A stretch of 64,000 nucleotides of DNA from NCBI RefSeq assembly GCF_013401555.1, contig NZ_CP058552.1, positions 6,696,001-6,760,000 of the forward strand. The letters are read 5' to 3'. Origin of the DNA: Paenibacillus sp. E222. Its GTDB lineage: Bacteria; Bacillota; Bacilli; Paenibacillales; Paenibacillaceae. The position numbers were made by a program, and so were the translations under genes. Under the pieces are notes generated by a model, which saw only the letters and a list, made by a program, of their open reading frames with translations, had not been told where the DNA came from and ran no database searches. Positions 25,964-35,488 of this stretch are shown here, piece after piece. Each line of letters begins with the position of its first letter. Positions within the stretch are counted from its first letter, which is position 1.

Positions 25964-26926
25964 CTATCTCCAACTCCACTTCGGTAATTGATCCAGCGTA
26001 ATGATTTCTTCGCTATTATATACTTCCTTCAAATACGCCACGGTATTATGATTGCCACCCTTTAGGAATTCTCCTGTCCAGGTACAGAACCAGCTCCAAT
26101 ATACACCTTGCTCTTTCATTTGCTTTGGATCAGGAATGGAGCCGTTCTCGGCTAAGGCTATGATTTTGCTGTCTTTCACCAGTTCACGCAGATTCTCATA
26201 ACGTTCAGCTAGTGGGCTGTGATCGCCTGCTTCTGGATACACATCCACACTCACAATATCCACCACATCGTCACCCGGATACCACTCCGGCTTTTCCGAG
26301 TTCCACACCCAGATCAGATTACCCAGCTCATATTTGTTGACCAATTGATCATACAGCAGGCGATATAACTGTTTGGCAGGTTCAGGTCCCTGGGCTCCCC
26401 ACCAGAACCAGCCTCCCTCCGCTTCATGAAGCGGCCGGAATAACACAGGCACCCCAGCATCCTTAAGTTCTTGCAGCTGTAATGCAATGGCATCGATATC
26501 CCGGATCAATAAGGTATACTCTTGCGATTCAGGATGAGCCAATGCTGAAGCGAGATCATAGGTGGTTGCATCCGTATAGAAACCGCGCCACCATTCCTTG
26601 CCTGGTTCATCCACCAGATGAGTAGGTGCATTCCAATGCCAACACAGAGTCACAATTCCGCCTTGCTGGTGCCATGCAATCGCATCCCGAATCTCCTGGG
26701 AGATCGCGCCGCGTTCTGTCCTTGATGGAGAATAATCCATGAGATCGAATCCGATCACCGCCGGCTTGCGGCCTGTATTCTCATTAATCCAGTTCAGATT
26801 GCCGTAATCCTGCTGACCTGACAGTACCCCTAATCCATAACGATCCGCCAAGTACGTCATCAGTTCTCTAGCCTCGGAAGTCGCATCTTTATTCACTAAA
26901 TTACTGCTTATCTTTTGCTCCGTCAT
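25964..26926 (-). CDS. GH26 beta-mannanase-like glycosidase, probably intracellular
   Basis: A 320-residue (beta/alpha)8 glycosidase of the GH26 (mannan-degrading) type. SGQQDYGNLNWI near the N-terminus, WHWNAPTH in the middle, the acid/base Glu in RPLHEAEGGWFWWG and the nucleophile Glu in IALAENGS are all present. The ATG at 26926 is chosen because GGGGGA lies 7 nt upstream. A longer frame into the permease gene gives an improbable leader. With this start there is no signal peptide, so the enzyme probably trims imported manno-oligosaccharides. It is the last gene of the 14-kb operon and overlaps no neighbour. Confidence 0.88.
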   Translation of the reverse strand: MTEQKISSNLVNKDATSEARELMTYLADRYGLGVLSGQQDYGNLNWINENTGRKPAVIGFDLMDYSPSRTERGAISQEIRDAIAWHQQGGIVTLCWHWNAPTHLVDEPGKEWWRGFYTDATTYDLASALAHPESQEYTLLIRDIDAIALQLQELKDAGVPVLFRPLHEAEGGWFWWGAQGPEPAKQLYRLLYDQLVNKYELGNLIWVWNSEKPEWYPGDDVVDIVSVDVYPEAGDHSPLAERYENLRELVKDSKIIALAENGSIPDPKQMKEQGVYWSWFCTWTGEFLKGGNHNTVAYLKEVYNSEEIITLDQLPKWSWR

Positions 26927-27017
26927 TGATAATCCCCCATTCCAAGGCAGGGTACATAGCGACCCAAATATCAAAAACACCCGAATTACGCATCCTGTAC
27001 GACTACGCCAAGCCCGG

Positions 27018-28028
27018 TTAACCAACTACACCTGAGCGTTCAATACTTTCCACGAAATAGCGCTGTACAAACAAATACAAAATAATGAGCGGTGCAATCG
27101 CCAGCAGAATGCCTGTATCCACGATCATGGCAACATAATTGGGGTCTGCCTTCATGCCCGAGTTCGAGCCAAAACCCATCAATTGGGGAATTAACTGGTT
27201 CGCCTGGGCAGGCAATGAAGCCACCTTCAGCGAGATAAGCGGGCTTTCACTCATAAATAGCGAAGAATAGAACGTATCGTTGTACTGCCAGACAAACGAA
27301 AACAGAATGACTGTGATGAGCGGTGAAATGGCATTCGGCAGCATGATGCGAGCAAATGTCCGAAATCCTCCTGCTCCATCAATCAGTGCAGCTTCTTCAA
27401 TTTCCTTGGGCATGCCCTTGAAGAACTGGCGGAAAATATAAATGAACAGCCCTGCCTTCAGCCCACCTGCCGTAGCCGCAGTAATCATGGACGGCCAGTA
27501 TGTATTCAGCAGGTTGATCCCCTCTCGTCCCGTGAACATATGAACCATTCCGAGGATGTCAAAGTTGCGGAAATGCAGATACATCGGCACCATCAGGGTG
27601 CTTGTTGGCACCAGAATAGTGAGGATGACTAATACAAACAGCACATTGCTGCCGGGAAAAGAAAAGCGGGCGAAGCCGTACCCGGCTAATGCACAGGATA
27701 TCGCTGTGAGCAGCGTTGTAATCGTGACGAACAACAACGTATTCGCCAGCAAAGGCAAATAATCCATCACCTGCGCCGCAAGCTTGATATTATCCAGCGT
27801 AAAATGCTGGGGAATCATATAGATGGTCGGATTATAGATATCCTGTTTGCCCTTGAACGCAACCGAGATTTTAAGAAACAATGGATACAAAATAATAAAT
27901 GAAATACCAATAATCAATGCATATCTGAAGATGGAATACAGGAGGTCCGATGTCTTGTTTCGCACCCTCTGCATGCGGTAGTTTTCTTTCGGAACCACCA
28001 CCATGCGATCCGTTCCCGACACAGCCAT
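27018..28028 (-). CDS. Carbohydrate ABC transporter permease, MalG/LacG type
   Basis: A 336-residue permease with six membrane segments after a 40-residue cytoplasmic N-terminus. The coupling motif reads EIEEAALIDGAGGFRTFARIMLPNA. GGAGG precedes the ATG. It follows the MalF-type permease (28061-28960) by 32 bp. The pair is the second permease pair of the operon; no binding protein or ATPase gene lies directly beside it. The long periplasmic-side loop (about 230-300) is larger than in typical MalG proteins. Confidence 0.9.
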   Translation of the reverse strand: MAVSGTDRMVVVPKENYRMQRVRNKTSDLLYSIFRYALIIGISFIILYPLFLKISVAFKGKQDIYNPTIYMIPQHFTLDNIKLAAQVMDYLPLLANTLLFVTITTLLTAISCALAGYGFARFSFPGSNVLFVLVILTILVPTSTLMVPMYLHFRNFDILGMVHMFTGREGINLLNTYWPSMITAATAGGLKAGLFIYIFRQFFKGMPKEIEEAALIDGAGGFRTFARIMLPNAISPLITVILFSFVWQYNDTFYSSLFMSESPLISLKVASLPAQANQLIPQLMGFGSNSGMKADPNYVAMIVDTGILLAIAPLIILYLFVQRYFVESIERSGVVG

Positions 28029-28060
28029 AGTCTCATGCCTCCTTCAACGTTCGTTAGCTT

Positions 28061-28960
28061 TCAGTTGTAATGAACCCGTCGTGACAGTACCCATCCAACA
28101 ACAACCAATACCAGGCCGATGACCAGCGTGTACAGCCAGGACATGGCTGAGCTCAGGCCGAAGTTCTGGGTTTTGAACGCCGTCTGGTAGATGGCCTCCG
28201 TCACCGGGCTGCCTGCAAAAGAATCAATAATCGTATAGATGACATTTGTCAGGATTAATGGACTCACCATCGGAAACGTAATTTTCCAGAAGGATTCATA
28301 GGCCGTCGCTCCTTCAATTTTGGCCACTTCGTACATGGAGCCGGGTACCGATTGCAGCGCAGCGAGGAAGATCAGAATCTGTACGCCAGAGCTGCTGACA
28401 ATATCGTAGATGCGCATAATGGCTTCCACGATGTAATCGACATATGCCATGGGCAACCCCACATCATTCAGCATTCGCACGATTGAAAGGACGTTAAACG
28501 ATGCTCCCCCCTCTGCCGACGAATCCACTGCACTGATGTCTCCCATCAGATTGATCAGACCTGCGGACTCGGCCGCCGCCACCGCACTGGAGGCCAGAAT
28601 GACCGGCAGGAAGAAAATCGCACGCGCCATCGTTCTCCCTTTGAATTTCTGGTTAAGCAATGTGGCCGTAAATAAACTGAAGAATAGAATCATCGGCACA
28701 TTCAGCAGCATCGCTCCGACCGAATCCACCAAGATCCGGTTGAATGTTGCATCGACCAGGATGGCATCCTTGAAATTTTTCAGCCCGACAAAATCCAGTA
28801 CATATCCTCCCGGGGCAACCGACAGATTGCTCAAACTGAACCGGATCGATTGCAGCAGCGGCGTAGCGAACAAGAAGATGAAACCAATCAGCCATGGCGA
28901 AATAAATGCAAGTCCAAGCAGTGCTCTCCGTGATTTCAATGATAAACGAAGGGTTCTCAT
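28061..28960 (-). CDS. Sugar ABC transporter permease, MalF/UgpA type
   Basis: A 299-residue permease with about six membrane segments. FISPWLIGFIFLFATPLLQSI at the first helix and EVAKIEGATAYESFWKITFPMVSP (coupling motif) are typical for the CUT1 family. The start overlaps the stop of the DUF5696 gene by four bases (ATGA), so translation of the two is coupled. A GAAGGAG lies before the ATG. A large insertion between helices 3 and 4 is noticeable (about 135-175), and the substrate is unknown. Confidence 0.9.
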   Translation of the reverse strand: MRTLRLSLKSRRALLGLAFISPWLIGFIFLFATPLLQSIRFSLSNLSVAPGGYVLDFVGLKNFKDAILVDATFNRILVDSVGAMLLNVPMILFFSLFTATLLNQKFKGRTMARAIFFLPVILASSAVAAAESAGLINLMGDISAVDSSAEGGASFNVLSIVRMLNDVGLPMAYVDYIVEAIMRIYDIVSSSGVQILIFLAALQSVPGSMYEVAKIEGATAYESFWKITFPMVSPLILTNVIYTIIDSFAGSPVTEAIYQTAFKTQNFGLSSAMSWLYTLVIGLVLVVVGWVLSRRVHYN

Positions 28961-31542
28961 CGGTTCACTCCTTCCACTGCATAGTCCACCCCGCCAACGG
29001 TAATTCCATCAATCGTTACCGGATCAGCCGTGTAATTTACCAAAATCGTTGCACCGCCACTGTAAGTGACACGTACAACGCCATCCTGAACTCGTTCATG
29101 CTCGGTTATTGGCTGGTTCCGCAAAGGACCTAATACCTCATTCGCTTCCTTGTATAATGCAGCCGCCTCATCTACCCAATATGCAAATTCAGTGGCATAA
29201 GCCGAATCATAATTGGTCAGCTTCAGCTTGGACGACGGTTCATACGTCCATTGAAATTGCGGAGCTGAGCCCAGCTCCAGACTGCGGAGCAGCTGTTTGC
29301 GCAGATCCTGATCCCCTGACGTATTCATTGCGGGAGCAGCGTAGTCCATATATCCATGAATAACCATTTCATAAAAAGGAACTTCCTCATCGGTAATGTT
29401 GAACCGGCTGGAGCCTGAGGGAGTATTAACAATATGCTGCGTATATCCCCACGCATAAGCATTAGCGGATGACAACATCATGTTCGGATATTCCTGCTGC
29501 AGCTTGCCCAGTTGCTCCTTCACGATGTTCTTCGCAGTTTCTCTGTGGATGACACGACGATCCCGATAATCCGAGCTCAATACCTGCCCGAGATCACGCA
29601 GCGATAATGCGCTGAGTTCCAGTTTATTGATTTTCTCGGCAAACCCGCTCACGACATACGGCAGCTTGGCGGCCGACAACAGATAATAACTGTCTTTGCT
29701 CTGATCCATCCGGTTGAGGGCAGGATTGTATGGATACAGTTCAGCCATCTCCTTGGTGACAAATCGCGCTGCATCGGAGGATGGGGCAAAGTTCCAATCG
29801 TCGTGATAAATACGCTGAAACGCCACATCAGGAAATAACGCTCCGCCAGACTGCTTCAATTGTTCAGACAGATCATGCAACTCGGAACGACTGCCCACTT
29901 CACTGTCCAGCTTGACCTGGGTCGGTGTATGGTGGCTGAAACCTCCGCCAAACCATCCCTGATACCGCATCTGCACGCGGTTCACACCTTCCTGCTGTAA
30001 CTTGGAGGCCATCTCAGCCGCTTGTTCATATGTCGTCATAGCCAATGTGGTCCGATATGGTACACCCAGGAATGAAGCTTTTTTGTCCACTGCACCTAAC
30101 ACATCCACGTAAAAAGGTATGGCTGATTCGTCCTCCAGCGGTTTCAGTACATTCTGCCCCACCAATTGCTGCTGATACAAACGGGCCATCCCGGAATAGC
30201 TGGCATCCTTACCATTAAGGAAATGGTATCGCACCTGAATATCCCCGCGGAATGGTTCCTCGCTTAATAGCTGAATCTCCTGCATCTTTTGCGAGGTATA
30301 CATCTCCAGCTCATCCTCACCCCGCAGGGAGAACGTGCCGTAGACGTGGTTGTAGCTATTTTGCCTGCCTCCAATATCCGCAGAGATACTGGCCATGCCA
30401 TCCCCTTTTTCAATCACAGCAAACCAGGCATGCTCACCGTTCTTCAATCCAAAGACAGGCATATGGACAGATTCACTGACCTGCGGGCGACTGAGTGAAT
30501 TGTCATTCGGATCTGCACCGTACACACGCTGTACGTACTGCTCCTCTTTGACCTTTCCGTTATTCAGATGGATCAGACTGCCTGAACCGTCAGGTACAAA
30601 CATATAACCTTCACCTTTCGTATCCGCGGCACCAAAGTAAGCGAGCAGATCGATATTGCGAATACGGTATTGACCGCTCTCTTTCACCTGACTTAGCGGC
30701 ACGGTTACAACCAGCGAACCTTGATCCAGCCGATATTCCACCGGAATGACAAAGCTTGGTTTATCCGATGCGCCCCCGCCTTCGACTCCATTCTCCTCAT
30801 TGTCAAAAGCAAGATCGTCAGCGGTGTACCCCGCCGCCTCAAAGGCATCCAGCATCTTGTTTAGCACAAGCTGCTTTGATATCTGTCCATCCAAGCGTTC
30901 CAGCACATCCGGATTGTTCTTGGTTGGATAATAACGAGCCGATGTATATCTTGCCACTGTGGCATCCAGTTTCGAAAGAACCTTCTCCTCCAGACGCTGT
31001 TTGCTGATCAGTTTGGGCAGAGCATCAATGCCAAGCGAGGTATCCCCAAGCGTGTATGTAACACGAATGCCCTGATCCACATTGGCAGCTGCGAACTGTT
31101 TGTTGCTGATACTGGAGCTAAAGTTCGGAAAGTTCTCCAGCGTACCGATCGCATCCCGGAATGACACGTTCAGCTGGGAGGATAGCACTTCCTTTTCATA
31201 AGCGGAAGCCAAGCCATCCTGATTACGTTCGTTCGGATTGCTGTACCAGATCTGTCCACTCGCTTTATCACGAACGGCAATTTCCGTCGTTTCTTCGTTG
31301 TAATACAGCGCCAGTCCCTGGTCTTCGACGACCAGTCGCATACCCGGCACACCCTCTGAAGCATCGGTGAGGATTTGCAATGTCTTCGTCTCGGTTGATA
31401 TGGCCTCTGTTGTTGCTTCAAGATAAGCCGTTGCTTCCACAGCAGGTACTCCCCTGTTATTGATATACAGCAGTCCAGCCGCGATCAGGATCACAGCAGC
31501 ACCACTGGCCAGCACCGTATATACTCGTTGCCTTTTGTTCAC
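28957..31542 (-). CDS. DUF5696 domain protein, membrane anchored, glycosidase-like
   Basis: An 861-residue protein with one N-terminal membrane helix (about 8-27) and a long extracellular part of the DUF5696 type. The first half (about 75-440) is beta-rich, with VEDQGLALYYNEETTEIAVRD and a MFVPDGSGSLIHLNNG loop. The second half (about 500-800) has the look of a glycoside hydrolase TIM barrel: VQMRYQGWFGGGFSHH, LFPDVAFQRIYHDDW, MLSSANAYAWGYTQH, and VIHGYMDYAAPAMN. Its activity is not established. It sits between an importer pair and a YIP1 membrane protein in an operon with a GH26 enzyme, so a cell-surface polysaccharide function is likely. Acidic catalytic residues cannot be assigned safely. 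Confidence 0.83.
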   Translation of the reverse strand: MNKRQRVYTVLASGAAVILIAAGLLYINNRGVPAVEATAYLEATTEAISTETKTLQILTDASEGVPGMRLVVEDQGLALYYNEETTEIAVRDKASGQIWYSNPNERNQDGLASAYEKEVLSSQLNVSFRDAIGTLENFPNFSSSISNKQFAAANVDQGIRVTYTLGDTSLGIDALPKLISKQRLEEKVLSKLDATVARYTSARYYPTKNNPDVLERLDGQISKQLVLNKMLDAFEAAGYTADDLAFDNEENGVEGGGASDKPSFVIPVEYRLDQGSLVVTVPLSQVKESGQYRIRNIDLLAYFGAADTKGEGYMFVPDGSGSLIHLNNGKVKEEQYVQRVYGADPNDNSLSRPQVSESVHMPVFGLKNGEHAWFAVIEKGDGMASISADIGGRQNSYNHVYGTFSLRGEDELEMYTSQKMQEIQLLSEEPFRGDIQVRYHFLNGKDASYSGMARLYQQQLVGQNVLKPLEDESAIPFYVDVLGAVDKKASFLGVPYRTTLAMTTYEQAAEMASKLQQEGVNRVQMRYQGWFGGGFSHHTPTQVKLDSEVGSRSELHDLSEQLKQSGGALFPDVAFQRIYHDDWNFAPSSDAARFVTKEMAELYPYNPALNRMDQSKDSYYLLSAAKLPYVVSGFAEKINKLELSALSLRDLGQVLSSDYRDRRVIHRETAKNIVKEQLGKLQQEYPNMMLSSANAYAWGYTQHIVNTPSGSSRFNITDEEVPFYEMVIHGYMDYAAPAMNTSGDQDLRKQLLRSLELGSAPQFQWTYEPSSKLKLTNYDSAYATEFAYWVDEAAALYKEANEVLGPLRNQPITEHERVQDGVVRVTYSGGATILVNYTADPVTIDGITVGGVDYAVEGVNR

Positions 31543-31556
31543 GGATGCCGCCTCCT

Positions 31557-32183
31557 TTAGGTCCGAAAAATCAACTCGCGGTAGATGTTGTAACCGAATT
31601 CATATAACTGCTGCAGCATACTGAACACCAATGCGCCGAGAAACACGATGATGCCCATGACAATTACCGTCAGCAGCATCGTCAGGATCGTTTTGATCAC
31701 GGTGTACTGGTGTACCGTCATCGTGCCAATGAAGAGCAGCAGCATGAACCAGAAGAACGCGATGCTATTAAATAAATAATAAAAAGCCGTCTCTTCCTGT
31801 ACCATAAACCGGCTAATGATAATCATCGGGACATAGATCAAAATAATCGGAATAAGCGAGTATCCTGTTGCCAGAAAAATCTCCCTGAACTTTCCTTCAC
31901 CTTCCATCAGGGTGGTTACCGCCCAGTTGGCTATGCACCAAAGAAAGAACGGTACTGCAACCGTTGCGATCTCCCCTATGCTGTTGATTGTGCGAGGATC
32001 GATGTAATTCACAAGAAACCCCGCGTATTGTTTTTGCAAAATCATCATGATAATGGTAAGAGTCAATGCTCCAAAAGCAACGGTCAACCTGCCCCGCTGA
32101 TCCGACTTGAGATCCCAGAATGCTTCAATGGGGTGAAAAATGAGATGCAGCGGAAACTTAATGTAATCCTGCTTCACGGTCAA
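31557..32183 (-). CDS. YIP1 family membrane protein
   Basis: A 208-residue integral membrane protein with about five helices and a Yip1-like fold: HLIFHPIEAFWDLK at the start is the conserved N-terminal Yip1 sequence, and the central part contains TGYSLIPIILIYVPM. The start is either TTG 32183 or GTG 32177; both follow GGAGGAGG. It overlaps the end of the NHL gene by about 26 bp, which supports cotranscription. The bacterial role of YIP1 proteins is unknown; here it may help assemble the surface proteins encoded next to it. Confidence 0.8.
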   Translation of the reverse strand: MTVKQDYIKFPLHLIFHPIEAFWDLKSDQRGRLTVAFGALTLTIIMMILQKQYAGFLVNYIDPRTINSIGEIATVAVPFFLWCIANWAVTTLMEGEGKFREIFLATGYSLIPIILIYVPMIIISRFMVQEETAFYYLFNSIAFFWFMLLLFIGTMTVHQYTVIKTILTMLLTVIVMGIIVFLGALVFSMLQQLYEFGYNIYRELIFRT

Positions 32184-33624
32184 TCTGCCTCCTCCGTCTC
32201 CATTTAACCGCCACTCGGACCAGGATCATAATGAAAATCAGTGCGATGGCAAGTGTGAGAAAGGTGCCGAAATGTTCCTTCATCATCTCTCGCCGATATC
32301 TTTTGAACGCGACAGAATAACTTTTGCGATCCATTCCCAGCTCGAAGTAACCCAGAGCTTCCTCGTTTTTCTTCTCCATCAGCAAGGACTTGCCGATACC
32401 GATATAGGCGATATCATAGTTGGCGTTCAGCTTCAGCACTTCTTTCCAGATATGAACAGCCTCCGTATCCTCACCCTGATAATGAAGGGCAACCGCCTCA
32501 TTCACGCTGGCTCCAAACCGTGTTGGCTCATAGATAACCAGAGTGCTTTTCCCCCGATCCAGTACCAATTGATGATCCCCGGATTGTTCTATGGCGACTG
32601 GTGTTTTGAGCGTTCCCACCTGATTTCCTTTGCCTCCATATACGTAGAGCAGATGACCTTCATCATCGTAAGTAAACACCCGGTTCTGCGTCGCATCCAG
32701 CACACTGTACATACCGTTGCCAAGTACCTTCACATCAATCAGTTTGGACGGACCCGGGTTATTGCGGAATCTGATGTCTCCTTTGACTTCAAAATAACCA
32801 AATCTTTTCAGTACATCCTCGCCGGATGGATTGAGACGTTTAATCGGTTCGCTGGAACCCGGGTCGATATTGGTCGCATATACGAACCCTTTGGAGTCAA
32901 TATCCACATTGGAAAACTCGGTCGGTACAAACAAAACCATTTGCGCCCGCTGGGCTTTAGTTGAGAGCATCCGCCAAATGTATTCGCCGTAGTCGCGTTC
33001 CACCTTGTTCGTACCTACGTATCCAATGAATTGACCGTGCTCGTCAAACTGCATAATGCCTTCGTAAACACCCTGAGCCACCACATACACCCGGCCTACC
33101 CGATCCACAGTCAATTTCAACGGTTGGAACTGAAAATTGGTAGCAAGGATATCAGACTCCGGCTTCGTAATCGTATGGACCAGCTGACCTTCCTCATCCA
33201 GGACAACTACACGGCTGTTCCCCGTATCAGCGATGTATACTCGATCCTCTTCATCCACAAATAATCCACCTGGCGTATTAAAACTCTCCTTGCTGCCGTC
33301 CATCATAAATCCTTCGATCACCCGCAGCAGCTTATAATCCGCGTCCAGGACAACAATTCGGCTGTTGCCACTGTCCAAAATATAAATCTGCCCGGAGGGA
33401 GAAACGTTTACATCACCGGGGTCTTTGAATTCGCCAATGCCCAGGTCGTTGCCCGAGATGGTTTGCTTGGGCAGATAGGCATCCGGTGACGGAACGGCCT
33501 CTTTCCAGTAGTTGTAGTTATAACTCTCATACGGCGCCGGGGAGGCCGCCGCAGGCACGGCATTCACCAGCAGCAGTGATACTGTCGTCAGGAGAACAAG
33601 CCATCTTTTCACTGTGCGTGCCAT
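32158..33624 (-). CDS. Surface NHL-repeat protein with C-terminal membrane anchor
   Basis: A 488-residue exported protein. A signal peptide (cleavage near AAAS) is followed by a beta-propeller of NHL repeats such as GQIYILDSGNSRIVVLD and DRVYIADTGNSRVVVLD (about 60-370). A TPR-like helical part comes next (ALHYQGEDTEAVHIWKEVLK), then a single membrane helix (about 452-473) and a basic tail KWRRRRQ. The propeller thus faces outward, anchored at the C-terminus. No catalytic residues are evident. It lies between the first permease pair and the YIP1 gene, which suggests a scaffold or glycan-binding part of the surface system. Confidence 0.85.
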   Translation of the reverse strand: MARTVKRWLVLLTTVSLLLVNAVPAAASPAPYESYNYNYWKEAVPSPDAYLPKQTISGNDLGIGEFKDPGDVNVSPSGQIYILDSGNSRIVVLDADYKLLRVIEGFMMDGSKESFNTPGGLFVDEEDRVYIADTGNSRVVVLDEEGQLVHTITKPESDILATNFQFQPLKLTVDRVGRVYVVAQGVYEGIMQFDEHGQFIGYVGTNKVERDYGEYIWRMLSTKAQRAQMVLFVPTEFSNVDIDSKGFVYATNIDPGSSEPIKRLNPSGEDVLKRFGYFEVKGDIRFRNNPGPSKLIDVKVLGNGMYSVLDATQNRVFTYDDEGHLLYVYGGKGNQVGTLKTPVAIEQSGDHQLVLDRGKSTLVIYEPTRFGASVNEAVALHYQGEDTEAVHIWKEVLKLNANYDIAYIGIGKSLLMEKKNEEALGYFELGMDRKSYSVAFKRYRREMMKEHFGTFLTLAIALIFIMILVRVAVKWRRRRQIDREAGLH

Positions 33625-33635
33625 ATCGTTCCCCC

Positions 33636-34499
33636 TTATTCCTTCATGCCCGAACTCGCCATCGTCTCAATGATGCGGCTCTGGGAGAAAATGAATAGCG
33701 TAATGGGCACACTCATCAAAATAAGTGCTACCGCAGCACCTGCCCCGGCCCGGGATATCCCGCCCTGAATGATCTGACCCGCCGCATAGTGCAAGGTCTT
33801 GAGCTGTTCACTGTAGATGTATCCATTGCCATCACTGCCCCACAGCATCTGGAACAGCAGAATGATCAATGTGAGCCAGGCTGGCTTTACATTGGGCATG
33901 ACAATGGACCAGAAAATCCGGTATTCACTGGCACCGTCAATTTTGGCTGCTTCCAGCAACGCATCCGGGATCTGCTCCATGAACTGCTTCATCAAATACA
34001 GACCCAATGAATAGGCGAATGCCGGAATAATGACGGCCCAATACGTATCAATCCAACCCAGCCATGACATGATCATATAGTTGGGAATGGCTGTCACGGC
34101 AGGCGTGAACATCAGGGAAAGCACAACGACCTGGAACATGAACACTTTGCCCGGGAATTTGTGCTTGGCGAGCGGGTAAGCCGCTGCAGAAGCGAGCAGC
34201 ACATGGCCCACGATGCCAATGCCCGTAATAAATACCGTGTTGAATATATATCGTGAGAACGGAACCCACGAGTCACTCAGCAGATTCAGCAGATCCGTGA
34301 AATTGCTGAACGTTGGATTTTTGACAAATAGCGTTGGTGGAAAAGTAAAAATCTCATCCAGCGGTTTGAACGCATTATTGATCGCATAGATCAGCGGCAG
34401 CACCATGAAAGCACCAAATACGAGCAGAAGGGCAAACAGGGAGATGCTTCCTGATAAGGAGCGGTTCACCCTTTTTTTGCCTGTCGCAATTGCAGCCAT
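33636..34499 (-). CDS. Carbohydrate ABC transporter permease, MalG type
   Basis: A 287-residue permease with six membrane helices. The coupling motif is LLEAAKIDGASEYRIFWSIVMPN. It begins 2 bp after the stop of the MalF-type partner at 34502. Together with the binding proteins at 35489 and 38533 it forms the first importer of the operon. No nucleotide-binding subunit is encoded nearby. Confidence 0.9.
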   Translation of the reverse strand: MAAIATGKKRVNRSLSGSISLFALLLVFGAFMVLPLIYAINNAFKPLDEIFTFPPTLFVKNPTFSNFTDLLNLLSDSWVPFSRYIFNTVFITGIGIVGHVLLASAAAYPLAKHKFPGKVFMFQVVVLSLMFTPAVTAIPNYMIMSWLGWIDTYWAVIIPAFAYSLGLYLMKQFMEQIPDALLEAAKIDGASEYRIFWSIVMPNVKPAWLTLIILLFQMLWGSDGNGYIYSEQLKTLHYAAGQIIQGGISRAGAGAAVALILMSVPITLFIFSQSRIIETMASSGMKE

Positions 34500-34501
34500 A
34501 G

Positions 34502-35470
34502 CTATTCTCCCACCCTTCGAAGCAGTTTCTGTACCAGCAGGTTGGTGCCCACCATAATCATGAACAGTACGGTTGCAATCGCCGAGGCGTATCCCATCTC
34601 AAACCGCGTTGTACCAAAGTCGATCAAATGGGTCACCACCGTCTCCGCCGCATAGTTCACACTTGGGAACCCGGCCAGCGCAATGGATACATCGGCCACC
34701 GCGAATGAGGTCGTAAGTTGAATGACCGCACCGAACATCAATTGCGGGCGCATCGAAGGCAGGGTAATATACCAGAGCTCCTGCCAGCGATTTTTGATCC
34801 CGTCTACCGCGCCAGCTTCATATAACGTCCGGTCAACGGTCTGCAAACCGGCGATAAACGCCAGAAAGCCTGTGCCAAGACTGAGCCACAATTGCACCAG
34901 AATGAGAATTGGCATAATGTAGGCTTCCGTTTTCAACCACTGGATTGGCTCCAGCAGAAATCCCCATTTGATCAGCAATCCATTGGCTATACCGTAACGA
35001 TCCCCCGAGAAAATCATCAGCCAGATAAAATAGACATTCCCCGAAATGGATGGCGCATAGAAAATCAGCGTCATGAACGCTCTCCATTTGGGTGTTAGTT
35101 CATTAATGATCCACGCAAATACGAAACAGGCAATATAACTGATGGGTCCGGTAATAATGGCAAACAGCAACGTATTTTTGATGGCAATCAGAAATACGTC
35201 ATCCTCCAGAAACAGCCGGGTATAGTTCTGCCAGCCAATAAAACGCGGAAACTCCAGCATGTTGAAATAGGTGAAGCTGAGTATGATGGAGATGACCACC
35301 GGAATCACAGTGAACATGATGAATAGGATCATATAAGGAGCTAGCAGCACATAGGAATGTTTGCTGGCCTTTATTTCCTTGAGCTTCCAGGACCACCATG
35401 ATTTCATACCCATGCCTGGTGTTTTCTCAGGAGGACTGTTTTGTCCGTCTCGGAGTGATATTTGTGACAC
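34502..35470 (-). CDS. Sugar ABC transporter permease, MalF/UgpA type
   Basis: A 322-residue permease. A hydrophilic N-terminus (about 40 residues) precedes six membrane helices, and the coupling motif reads LYEAGAVDGIKNRWQELWYITLPS. The GTG start at 35470 is supported by GGGAGG 7-8 nt upstream. It is 19 bp after the binding-protein fusion gene and directly abuts the MalG-type gene. Confidence 0.9.
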   Translation of the reverse strand: MSQISLRDGQNSPPEKTPGMGMKSWWSWKLKEIKASKHSYVLLAPYMILFIMFTVIPVVISIILSFTYFNMLEFPRFIGWQNYTRLFLEDDVFLIAIKNTLLFAIITGPISYIACFVFAWIINELTPKWRAFMTLIFYAPSISGNVYFIWLMIFSGDRYGIANGLLIKWGFLLEPIQWLKTEAYIMPILILVQLWLSLGTGFLAFIAGLQTVDRTLYEAGAVDGIKNRWQELWYITLPSMRPQLMFGAVIQLTTSFAVADVSIALAGFPSVNYAAETVVTHLIDFGTTRFEMGYASAIATVLFMIMVGTNLLVQKLLRRVGE

Positions 35471-35488
35471 TGTTAACCCTCCCTCTGC

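Noticed and set aside
26927..27025. N-terminal extension of the GH26 gene as a signal peptide
   Set aside because: The hydrophobic stretch overlaps the permease end, is preceded by no ribosome binding site and contains no proper cleavage region; the ATG at 26926 has a good one.
32272..32964. 230-codon open frame on the plus strand
   Set aside because: Antisense to the NHL-repeat protein; no recognisable domain and no promoter.
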